From positions 1-13,786 of the forward strand of contig JANQGC010000323.1 in assembly GCA_028277515.1 (NCBI GenBank): DNA of 13,786 nt, given 5' to 3'. Position numbers and translations under genes: made by a program. The stretch comes from Anaerolineae bacterium. Lineage in GTDB: Bacteria > Chloroflexota > Anaerolineae > Promineifilales > Promineifilaceae. The stretch's first letter is position 1. Each line of letters opens with the position of its first letter. The notes beneath the pieces were generated by a model. It was not told the DNA's origin. It saw nothing but the letters and a program-made list of their open reading frames with translations, and did not search any database. This document shows, one piece after another, positions 7,652-13,724 of the stretch.

Positions 7652-7713
7652 AAATGCCAGGCACTTTTTATGTAGTACTACCTTAAGAAAACATGTTGAA
7701 GTGCCTGGCATTT
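7652..7713. repeat. 15-bp perfect inverted repeat between pta and ackA
   Basis: Arms AAATGCCAGGCACTT (7652-7666) and its exact complement (7699-7713) flank a 32-nt loop, which itself holds the 10-bp palindrome GTAGTACTAC (7672-7681). T residues follow the right arm on the plus strand; on the minus strand, the direction of pta-ackA, there is no good U-tract. It may therefore reduce read-through or stabilise RNA rather than act as a full terminator. Confidence 0.75.
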
Positions 7714-7740
7714 TCTTACGTGATTTAAAGAACAGACCAT

Positions 7741-7803
7741 TAAGGAGGAAAATTGATGAACTGGTGAATGGTTAATTAATAATTCAACAATTAATTATTT
7801 TCT
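7741..7803. repeat. Repeat block spanning the pta 3' end, short copy
   Basis: This is a shorter relative of 6306-6415. TAAGGAGGAAAATTG (7741-7755) matches 14 of 15 bases and the 22-bp segment 7782-7803 matches 21 of 22. The pta stop codon (7791-7793) lies at the same place in that segment as the ackA stop does in its copy. GGTTAAT-type sequence lies between. Confidence 0.75.
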
Positions 7804-9902
7804 CGACTCCTCTGAGCCTGCACGGCCGTAATCGCCACCGTATTAATGACATCCTCTACCGTACAGCCGCGGCTCAGATCATTGACCGGCTTTTTCAACC
7901 CTTGCAGCACGGGACCAATGGCAATCGCCCCCGTTTCCCGCTGCACCGCTTTATACGTGTTATTGCCCGTGTTCAGGTCGGGGAAAATAAAGACCGTTGC
8001 CGTGCCCGCCACCTGCGATCCCGGCATCTTCTTGGCCGCCACCTCCGGCGAAACGGCCGCATCATACTGCATCGGCCCTTCTAAAATCAAATCAGGCCGC
8101 CGCTTCTGGGCGATCTTCGTCGCCTCACGGACACGCTCCACATCTTCTCCATGGCCGGACGCGCCGGAGGAGTAAGAGAGCATGGCGATGCGCGGCTGGA
8201 TGCCAAAAGCCTGCGCCGTATCGGCCGAAGATATGGCAATTTCGGCCAGTTGTTCGGCCGTTGGATTCGGATTCACAGCGCAGTCGCCATAAACCAACAC
8301 GCGGTCGGGCAGGGCCATGAAAAAGACCGACGAAACCACACTGAACCCCGGTTTGGTCTTCACAAACTGCAAAGCGGGGCGGATAGTGTGCTGCGTTGTA
8401 TGTGCCGCGCCGGACACCATGCCGTCGGCATCACCCTTATAGACCATCATCGTCCCGAAGTACGAGACATCCGTTAGTTGGTCCGTAGCCATGTCCCTGT
8501 TCATGCCTTTATGCTTGCGCAGCTCCATCAAGGTCTCAGCATATTCCGGAATCCTGGCCGAGGTCAACGGATTGTCGATTGTCACATTGCTGAGCTGCTG
8601 TTTTAGTCCCAGGTTATAAATCGCAGCGTTTATCTCGTCCGGGTCGCCCAGCAAAGTCAAATCAACCACACCATTGCGCAGCAAACTGGCTGCGGCCTGC
8701 AAGATGCGCTCGTCGGCCCCTTCAGGCAAGACAATATGCTTCTTGTCCGCTTTGGCCATCTGGATCAAATTGTAGATAAACATCTTGGGTGTGATGCCCT
8801 GCGCGGGCAGCCTGGTTAGCTGTTCTTCCAGGGCGGCCGTGTTCACATGGCGGTCAAACAGGCGCAGGCTAAGCTTAATTTTGTCCACAGAATCGGCCGT
8901 GATATAAGAGCGTACATCACCGATATTCAAGGCCGTCTGGTATGTGTTCGCGCTCACAGAAAGAATGGGCAGCACCTCATTCAAGCCGGCTAATAGCCGG
9001 TCAACCGCTTGTGGCGGTCGCAACCCCCCGGTGAGTAGTAGGCCGGCAACCTTGGGATAATTGCGTGACTCATGCGCCTGCAGGGCGCTGAGAATCACAT
9101 CACAGCGGTCGCCCGGTGTGATCAGCAAAGCATTTTCCGTTAGGTGGGGCAGGTAGTTAGGAATCTTCATGGCCACAACATGATAATTATAAGCCAGTTG
9201 TTCAAGCTGCTCCCCGCCATAAAGCACCCGCGCATCCAAATATTCGGCCACCTCGCGCAGGGTGGGGCTGCTGAGCATATTGCGCGCCGGGATGACCGAC
9301 AGCAATGGGTGCGTATGCGGCATTTCATCTTCCAGGCGTTCCAGGAGATCATAAACCACTTCCAGATCAGCACGGTTGACAATCGTACCCAGAACCTGGC
9401 AGCCCGCATCTTCAAACGCTTCATGAGCCAGCTTCACCTCATTGACCACGCTTTCAATGGTTTGATGATTCGCATTGGTGACGATCAGCACCGGGCTGCT
9501 CAAATGGCGGGCGATATCAGCATTAACATTAAACTCCAGGGCCGAACCACCTTCTTCGACAAAATCAGAACCGATGCAGAGCACAAAGTCACATTGGCTC
9601 TCCAGGTACTTATACTTAGCAATAATCCTGTCCAGGAACTCATCATAACGCCCTTCGGCAATCAGATCGGAGACATCTTTACGGTAATAAGCATACGTGT
9701 CGTCATAATTTAGGTCGAGATTATAATGCCTGAGCAGGAGATCGATATTCTTATCCCGCTGCCGGTTCGGGGGCGCTTCAATGACCGGCCGAAAAATACC
9801 CACCTTGGGCGTGCGCCGCAGCAGCAGTTCCGTGATACCCAAGGAAACAAGCGACTTGCCACTGTACGGTTCGATAGTGGTGATATAGATCGAATTCGTC
9901 AT
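7791..9902 (-). CDS. pta: Phosphate acetyltransferase, long form
   Basis: Phosphotransacetylase interconverts acetyl-CoA plus phosphate with acetyl phosphate plus CoA in the cytoplasm, supplying AckA. At 703 aa it is the long, E. coli-like form. Residues 1 to about 230 form a BioD-like P-loop NTPase region (ITTIEPYSGKSLVSLG at 7-22). Residues about 240-360 form a DRTGG-type domain (GLLLTGGL at 287-294). The catalytic C-terminal domain is about 375-697, with KHIVLPEGADERIL (388-401), GMVSGAAHTT (494-503), SYSSGASGHG (577-586), EGPMQYDAA (608-616), the PDLNTGNNTYK stretch (641-651) and GPVLQGLKKPVNDLSRG (663-679). The ATG overlaps the stop of the small membrane gene (TAATG), suggesting translational coupling. 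The N-terminal domains make it likely to be allosterically regulated. Confidence 0.97.
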   Translation of the reverse strand: MTNSIYITTIEPYSGKSLVSLGITELLLRRTPKVGIFRPVIEAPPNRQRDKNIDLLLRHYNLDLNYDDTYAYYRKDVSDLIAEGRYDEFLDRIIAKYKYLESQCDFVLCIGSDFVEEGGSALEFNVNADIARHLSSPVLIVTNANHQTIESVVNEVKLAHEAFEDAGCQVLGTIVNRADLEVVYDLLERLEDEMPHTHPLLSVIPARNMLSSPTLREVAEYLDARVLYGGEQLEQLAYNYHVVAMKIPNYLPHLTENALLITPGDRCDVILSALQAHESRNYPKVAGLLLTGGLRPPQAVDRLLAGLNEVLPILSVSANTYQTALNIGDVRSYITADSVDKIKLSLRLFDRHVNTAALEEQLTRLPAQGITPKMFIYNLIQMAKADKKHIVLPEGADERILQAAASLLRNGVVDLTLLGDPDEINAAIYNLGLKQQLSNVTIDNPLTSARIPEYAETLMELRKHKGMNRDMATDQLTDVSYFGTMMVYKGDADGMVSGAAHTTQHTIRPALQFVKTKPGFSVVSSVFFMALPDRVLVYGDCAVNPNPTAEQLAEIAISSADTAQAFGIQPRIAMLSYSSGASGHGEDVERVREATKIAQKRRPDLILEGPMQYDAAVSPEVAAKKMPGSQVAGTATVFIFPDLNTGNNTYKAVQRETGAIAIGPVLQGLKKPVNDLSRGCTVEDVINTVAITAVQAQRSRENN

Positions 9903-10090
9903 TAATCCGCGCCCTCACTCACCGCTTCCTCAGTTTGAATTAAGCGTTGGATGAAGACGACGACGATCAAGACCAGGACAACCAGCACGGCAATGATCAA
10001 ACGCTGCACACCCCCCGGTAATTCAGCGAACATTTCCAATAAATTTCTCGATTCCTCTTCGTTTTCCATATTATCGCTTAACTCAGCCAT
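9902..10090 (-). CDS. Small single-pass membrane protein overlapping pta
   Basis: This is a 62-aa protein of unknown function. Residues 1-20 are acidic and polar, then an amphipathic stretch with ELPGGVQR leads into one strong transmembrane helix (about 31-48), followed by a short tail with acidic residues (54-62). GGGAG (10097-10101) sits 6 nt before the ATG, so translation is well supported. Its stop shares one base with the pta start (TAATG), which argues for a common transcript and coupled synthesis. No catalytic motif is visible. A membrane anchor or partner for Pta is an attractive guess but only that. Confidence 0.75.
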   Translation of the reverse strand: MAELSDNMENEEESRNLLEMFAELPGGVQRLIIAVLVVLVLIVVVFIQRLIQTEEAVSEGAD

Positions 10091-10110
10091 GTGTTACTCC
10101 CAAGGCTCAA

Positions 10111-10138
10111 GTTGCCAAATTCAAGAAAATTTAGCAAC
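10111..10138. repeat. Stem-loop in the leader of the small membrane gene and pta
   Basis: GTTGCCAAATT (10111-10121) pairs with AATTTAGCAAC (10128-10138) at 10 of 11 positions with a 6-nt loop. It lies 21-48 nt upstream of the small membrane gene start, within its likely 5' leader. It could be a regulatory hairpin or another dispersed repeat. A TATAAA at 10163-10168 (minus) could serve as a -10 just upstream, without a clear -35. Confidence 0.5.
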
Positions 10139-10195
10139 CTTTCAATTTTACATCCTGTGAATTTTATAACGAATGGGGGTGAATGGGTAGATCTA

Positions 10196-10486
10196 TCAGC
10201 AAGGAGCGGCCGTAAGATCTCTTTCATGCAGTTGTTCTCTGGTAAAGCGGATTAGGTGAGCCTTTTCTAGAGGATGATCGAATAAATATTCCAGGAAATC
10301 TTCATATCCTTTTTCTTTAGCGTCCTGAAGCAAATTTTTTTGCCTTCCAGGTTTTTGATGGGGAGTAGTTAAAACGATGACTCGAACCGTTGCATCTCCG
10401 GACTGGGCACCTAACTCGCCGCGCTTATCTTTAGGAATGGCAGAAATTATTTTTTTTACGGTCGTCTGAAATTCAATTGCATTCAT
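10196..10486 (-). CDS. Hypothetical protein, 96 aa
   Basis: I do not recognise this protein. The chosen ATG at 10486 has GGAG (10494-10497) 7 nt upstream; a TTG two codons earlier is less likely. The sequence is soluble and basic, with a helical N-terminus (AIEFQTTVKKII), a short beta-rich middle (DATVRVIVLTT, about 33-43), a lysine/arginine-rich linker and a helical C-terminal half ending in FTREQLHER. The C-terminal style resembles small antitoxin-like proteins, but this is weak. It is transcribed away from the DUF433/DUF5615 pair, from a promoter sharing the same extended -10. The pta operon starts about 100 nt downstream on the same strand. Confidence 0.6.
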   Translation of the reverse strand: MNAIEFQTTVKKIISAIPKDKRGELGAQSGDATVRVIVLTTPHQKPGRQKNLLQDAKEKGYEDFLEYLFDHPLEKAHLIRFTREQLHERDLTAAPC

Positions 10487-10503
10487 ATTCAATCTCCAGT
10501 TGG

Positions 10504-10524
10504 ATTATATCTGGAATTATAACA
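10504..10524 (-). promoter_or_regulatory. Promoter of the 96-aa hypothetical gene
   Basis: On the minus strand an extended -10, TGTTATAAT, spans 10524-10516, with a second TATAAT at 10509-10504. No good -35 is spaced for either, consistent with an extended -10 promoter. The predicted start near 10509 leaves about 22 nt of leader with a GGAG site. Confidence 0.5.
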
Positions 10525-10556
10525 TGCTCTTACAACATTTAATTCTACAAGTAACA

Positions 10557-10589
10557 GTCACTTTTGATAGCTGAATAGTTACTTTTGAT
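10557..10589 (+). promoter_or_regulatory. Direct-repeat operator candidate
   Basis: GTCACTTTTGAT (10557-10568) and GTTACTTTTGAT (10578-10589) match at 11 of 12 positions and are offset by 21 bp, two helical turns. They lie just upstream of the extended -10 of the DUF433/DUF5615 operon. This is a natural place for the DUF433 protein to bind and autoregulate, by inference from other toxin-antitoxin loci. Confidence 0.45.
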
Positions 10590-10592
10590 TTA

Positions 10593-10601
10593 TGTTATAA
10601 T
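10593..10601 (+). promoter_or_regulatory. Extended -10 promoter of the DUF433/DUF5615 pair
   Basis: TGTTATAAT is a perfect TGnTATAAT extended -10. There is no clear -35 at 16-18 bp. The expected start near 10608 gives a 20-nt leader containing AAGGGA (10615-10620), 7 nt before the ATG. Confidence 0.65.
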
Positions 10602-10627
10602 GACAACGACACACAAGGGAACATTGT

Positions 10628-10897
10628 ATGGCAGCACCCACAATAGATTCACTCATTGAAGAAAAAGCAGAATTGCGTGGCGGCCGTCCTATCATAGCAG
10701 GAACGGGAACAACCGTACGAACAGTTGCCGGTTTATATAAACTCGGCCTGGTTCCAGAAGAAATCGCAACCCAACTTCCACATTTAAATCTGGCCCAAAT
10801 ATACGCCGCTTTGACCTATTATCATCTTCATACCCAGGAGATCGAAGCTGATATTGAAGCTGATTCTGAAGAAAATCTCAAACGCCAGGTGAAATGA
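10628..10897 (+). CDS. DUF433 antitoxin-like protein
   Basis: This 89-aa protein belongs to the DUF433 family, small winged-helix-like proteins that usually accompany a PIN-like DUF5615 partner. The family core is clear at residues 18-66: GGRPIIAGTGTTVRTVAGL, then GLVPEEIATQLPHLNLAQIYAALTYY. The tail is acidic (EADIEADSEENL), as in antitoxins that contact a partner. AAGGGA lies 7 nt before the ATG. The stop overlaps the next start by four bases (ATGA), a classic coupled pair. By family precedent it would neutralise the partner and repress the operon through DNA binding; neither has been shown from this sequence. Confidence 0.87.
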   Translation: MAAPTIDSLIEEKAELRGGRPIIAGTGTTVRTVAGLYKLGLVPEEIATQLPHLNLAQIYAALTYYHLHTQEIEADIEADSEENLKRQVK

Positions 10898-11253
10898 GTG
10901 AACGCATCAAGCTCTACTTAGATGAAGATGCGCAGCGAACAGATTTGATCCAGGCTCTCCGTTCAAGACAAATTGATGTGGTAACAGTATCGGAAGTAGA
11001 TTTACTAGGAGAGACCGATGAAACCCATCTGCTATATGCTGCTGAACATGGTCGCGTTTTTTTCACTTTCAATCGTGGTGATTTCTTCCGCCTACACACT
11101 GAGTGGTTGAAAACGGGTAGGCACCACTCTGGTATAATCGTTTCTGATCAAGTGGGTACTGGTTTGTTAACGCGAAGATTGTCCCGATTGATTGATGCCA
11201 AACTTGCGAGTGATATGTATGATTGGTTGGAATTTCTAAATAATTGGTCATAA
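10894..11253 (+). CDS. DUF5615 PIN-like toxin
   Basis: This 119-aa protein belongs to the DUF5615 PIN-like family (related to Mut7-C), the usual partner of DUF433. The N-terminus IKLYLDEDA (5-13) carries the acidic cluster Asp10-Glu11-Asp12 of a PIN-like metal site. Glu43 in the GETDETHL loop and the strand-loop GRVFFTFNRGDFFRLH (53-68, Asn60, Asp63) complete the expected set. The next predicted strand is GIIVSDQ. Family members are presumed RNases. It is translationally coupled to the DUF433 gene by an ATGA overlap. The downstream 239 bp hold no clear terminator. Confidence 0.85.
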   Translation: MSERIKLYLDEDAQRTDLIQALRSRQIDVVTVSEVDLLGETDETHLLYAAEHGRVFFTFNRGDFFRLHTEWLKTGRHHSGIIVSDQVGTGLLTRRLSRLIDAKLASDMYDWLEFLNNWS

Positions 11254-11492
11254 CATAATCTTGTCCACACGATTTTACCTAGATATTTTGGGAACTGTTG
11301 CCTTATGAGAAATGAGCCGGGGATGGCGAGGGTGGCATCCAGCAAAGTCCCAAAACCCACTCATTCATCCATTATTGCAACCTTGATTCCGGCACTGAGT
11401 TTTGAAACTAATAATTGGGCTATTGGACGATAAATTTGAGTTGCCGTTGAAGTACTGAAAAGAGAGGTTTTTTGGACACTATTGATGTGCCA
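11254..11492. other. Intergenic region between convergent genes
   Basis: This stretch separates the plus-strand DUF5615 gene from the minus-strand truncated ORF. I see no terminator hairpin. The minus-strand frame that ends at 11493 stays open for a further 43 codons to a TGA at 11361-11363, so part of this stretch may be decayed coding sequence. Confidence 0.5.
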
Positions 11493-11705
11493 TTAATATC
11501 GAACTTTTTCTGCCATCCAACGGATGATACCTTGATTTAAGAGTTTTGCTACACCATCCTTTGCCCCAATACGACGCTTAGTGTTGATGTAGATTCTCGA
11601 GGATCCAAAAAGTACGGGCGCAACCTCGACTACAGCCTTCTCGAGATCTCTTTCTAACTCAAAAGGCTCTTCTAAAAAGTGCTCCTTACCAGACCAACGG
11701 ATCAT
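11493..11705 (-). pseudogene. Truncated nuclease-like ORF, 70 aa
   Basis: The start is well supported: GGGAGG lies 6 nt before the ATG at 11705. The first 51 residues look like the N-terminus of a longer nuclease-like family (DUF91/NucS-like or related) that I recall as having EADLE, IFG-RIY and K-KIGAK stretches. Here these appear as ERDLEKAVVEVAPVLFGSSR (18-37) and then RRIGAKDG (44-51). The usual continuation carrying catalytic residues is missing; instead the frame stops at residue 70. The same frame stays open for 43 codons past the TAA. It is therefore best read as a truncated or decayed gene, though a genuine 70-aa protein cannot be excluded. It lies 57 nt downstream of the HNH gene on the same strand. 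Confidence 0.45.
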
Positions 11706-11762
11706 TTTATTCCTCCCAAATTTTTTAACTTACCTACATCCATTATTTACCCTAGAGGTTAT

Positions 11763-12443
11763 TTATTCGTAGAGCGCCCTAGGATCGTACCACCAGTCGC
11801 CTTCCAAATCGTTCCATACAAAGCTTGTGGGAAGCATAGGGTGCTCTCGATTCAGCATGTCGACAATACTCCATTGTAATTGAACACGATATTCAAATGG
11901 ATCGAGATCTTCTTTAGCAGAAAACGTGAAGTGGCCAAAGACGATTGTCCCAGGATTTAAATTCCAGATACCCTTACCCATATAGATATCGCCGATATTA
12001 ATGTCTAGTTTACTTTCACCTTCATATATTGATATTTCAAGTCTCATCTGGATGGGCAGGTCGGTGCTGTTAGAACGTACCGTACAGGAAGTATCACCCC
12101 AATCACGAAAGTTACCATCAGGAAGTCGGCGACTTATTTGAATATCAACGTGACGGACGTATGGTAGGGTATGTTTGTCATAGATCTGTTCGCGTCGAGC
12201 TTTGATCTCTTCTTCTCGATACTTATTTCCTCTTGGATGGTCGGGATTGTAGTGGCCAAGGTGAGCATGGCAATCAAAACAGACTGGGATTAGGTTGTCT
12301 TCCTGGTTGTTACTGTGATCTCCATCAATATGATGGATTTCAATGCTTGTAGCGCATTCTTTCCCACAAAAACAGCAATGCCGCGAACACCATTGGAATA
12401 GCTTTATTCGGGTTTCTTCTGAAATCGGTTCTCGGGTGCTCAT
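11763..12443 (-). CDS. HNH endonuclease with beta-rich C-terminal domain
   Basis: This is a 226-aa HNH-family nuclease candidate. The N-terminal HNH module has a zinc pair from CCFCGKEC (Cys23/24 and Cys26), then EIHHIDGDHSNNQEDNLIPV (His37, His38, Asp40, Asn45) and CFDCHAHLG (Cys55, Cys58, His59). This complete set is expected to bind a metal and cut DNA. Residues about 100-226 form a separate, mostly beta-strand domain, including a WNLNPGTIVFGHF segment at about 162-174, that I cannot name. The ATG at 12443 has a GGAG about 11 nt upstream, which is long. It follows the SEC-C gene by 40 nt on the same strand. Base composition is more AT-rich than in the mrp genes, consistent with transfer. 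A restriction or defence role is plausible. Confidence 0.85.
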   Translation of the reverse strand: MSTREPISEETRIKLFQWCSRHCCFCGKECATSIEIHHIDGDHSNNQEDNLIPVCFDCHAHLGHYNPDHPRGNKYREEEIKARREQIYDKHTLPYVRHVDIQISRRLPDGNFRDWGDTSCTVRSNSTDLPIQMRLEISIYEGESKLDINIGDIYMGKGIWNLNPGTIVFGHFTFSAKEDLDPFEYRVQLQWSIVDMLNREHPMLPTSFVWNDLEGDWWYDPRALYE

Positions 12444-12483
12444 GATTTATGACACTCCTGATTTGTTTGCTACGCTCGACCAT

Positions 12484-13482
12484 TTAGTTAGTATTACTAA
12501 CAGCCGCAATAGCCTGAAAATTCCTTTTTTCCATCAGCCCAATGAAATCGGAAACATGAAAAATATCTGTCTCTTGTAGCATGAGATTTCGGCCCTTAAT
12601 CCGCCGTAGCACATTGCTAGCATTTCGTTCTGTTACAAAGACATTGCAATAAGGAGCATATGTTATCTGCCCAAAGTCAAAGAAATCGCTATCGTTGGGC
12701 AACTGATTATGCAAATAATATTTCAGGAAAATGTACAGCCCACGTATACGAAGGGACCAGATAGAATCAAGACTCGCATATCCATGTTTTTGTATGTAAT
12801 TCATGTTCTTTCTCAGGAAGTTAGGAAACTGGCGCATTAGATAATCCATTGCAACTGCCCACGCAAAGTTCGGGGCATCTTCTACTGTATACGATTGGGT
12901 ATCATGCAGTGGAGGAAAATTATTCTTTAGATCATCCAGACTCTTGTATTTGATAAGACCAAAATCTCGATGATCTTCTCGGCTTTCAACAAACAGAGGG
13001 TTGTGCGCCAACTCTGCAATGAAGCTGGGGCCCATAAAGTCCCTGACAAAAAATAGCGGTAACCACTTCATCTTCCAAGTTTTCGGAAATCTCTGTAGTT
13101 CCGATTCAATAACAACATCGTTAATGCTAGCTATATAAACGTGATGTCGCAATTCATACAACAACGAATCGATGTTCTCAAATAATTGTGGGGCGCGAGA
13201 TAACTCGAATAGCGTGAAACTTGAAATGGCCAAAGCCGGTTTTTGGGAAGAACAAAAATCGATGAGTCCTGATGTTGCCTCTTCAGATTGACTCAACATT
13301 CCCCATACACAAGTGTCTAAATAAATGGACGCTTTAGTTCTTGGAAGTTCGATTGGAAATTTAACTTTGGTGTCATGCATTTCTCTACGTATTGGCGAGC
13401 CACAGCAATGTTTAAACTTCTTGCCGCTCCCACATGGACATGTTGCATTTCTGCCAATTTTATCGGAATGTTGATTGTTCAT
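12484..13482 (-). CDS. SEC-C motif protein with probable PIN-like nuclease domain
   Basis: The protein has 332 aa. Its N-terminus carries a complete SEC-C zinc-binding motif, GRNATCPCGSGKKFKHCCG (10-28; Cys15, Cys17, Cys26, Cys27). A PIN-like domain then seems to follow: IYLDTCVWGMLSQ with Asp56, LAISSFTLFELSR with Glu93, an acidic patch near 264-269, and a late strand VFVTERN (281-287) where PIN proteins place another polar or acidic residue. The middle (130-260) is a long helical insertion rich in aromatic residues. The ATG at 13482 has no clear Shine-Dalgarno, but an in-frame stop lies two codons upstream, so no longer start exists. HNH follows 40 nt downstream; a 73-aa gene lies 20 nt upstream. 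Nuclease function is inferred from motifs. Confidence 0.65.
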   Translation of the reverse strand: MNNQHSDKIGRNATCPCGSGKKFKHCCGSPIRREMHDTKVKFPIELPRTKASIYLDTCVWGMLSQSEEATSGLIDFCSSQKPALAISSFTLFELSRAPQLFENIDSLLYELRHHVYIASINDVVIESELQRFPKTWKMKWLPLFFVRDFMGPSFIAELAHNPLFVESREDHRDFGLIKYKSLDDLKNNFPPLHDTQSYTVEDAPNFAWAVAMDYLMRQFPNFLRKNMNYIQKHGYASLDSIWSLRIRGLYIFLKYYLHNQLPNDSDFFDFGQITYAPYCNVFVTERNASNVLRRIKGRNLMLQETDIFHVSDFIGLMEKRNFQAIAAVSNTN

Positions 13483-13502
13483 CTGTCAAGGTAGGCATTA
13501 AC

Positions 13503-13724
13503 TTAGTATTGTGCTGCCGCCCGCTTCAAATTCAACACCAGCAGCCTCTCTAAATCCTCCTCGTCCGTCAAACCACGCGTCCACTCATACGCATCCAATA
13601 CTGCCTCATCCAGATCCTGGATCTCGCTGCGGGTGACTGATTTACGGGTGACTTTTTCGAATACGTCTCGTGCCTGATGTCGCAAACGAATATATTGGTC
13701 CATCTTTTCTTCTGGTATCAACAT
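13503..13724 (-). CDS. Hypothetical protein, 73 aa
   Basis: I do not recognise this small soluble protein. It is almost entirely helical and charged: IPEEKMDQYIRLRHQARDVF, then a basic KVTRKSVTRSE turn, an acidic DLDEAVLDAYEW helix and a final EEDLERLLVLNLKRAAAQ helix. The start at 13724 has GAGG 10 nt upstream. A second ATG at residue 8, preceded by a purine-rich stretch, is a reasonable alternative. It precedes the SEC-C gene by 20 nt and may share its transcript, though its G/C content is nearer to that of the mrp-pta region, so it could be native sequence next to an inserted cassette. Confidence 0.6.
   Translation of the reverse strand: MLIPEEKMDQYIRLRHQARDVFEKVTRKSVTRSEIQDLDEAVLDAYEWTRGLTDEEDLERLLVLNLKRAAAQY

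Noticed and set aside
7652..7713. Intrinsic terminator for pta
   Set aside because: The T-run follows the stem on the plus strand; in the pta direction the tail is not U-rich, so it is listed as an inverted repeat only.
9144..9713. 189-aa plus-strand frame
   Set aside because: It is antisense to the N-terminal half of pta and has no recognisable features.
10196..10492. TTG start two codons earlier for the 96-aa gene
   Set aside because: GGAG is only 1 nt from that TTG but 7 nt from the ATG at 10486, so the ATG is preferred.
11148..11360. 70-aa minus-strand frame starting with GTG
   Set aside because: It overlaps the well-supported DUF5615 gene on the other strand and has no ribosome site; it is merely the next open stretch of the frame below the truncated ORF.
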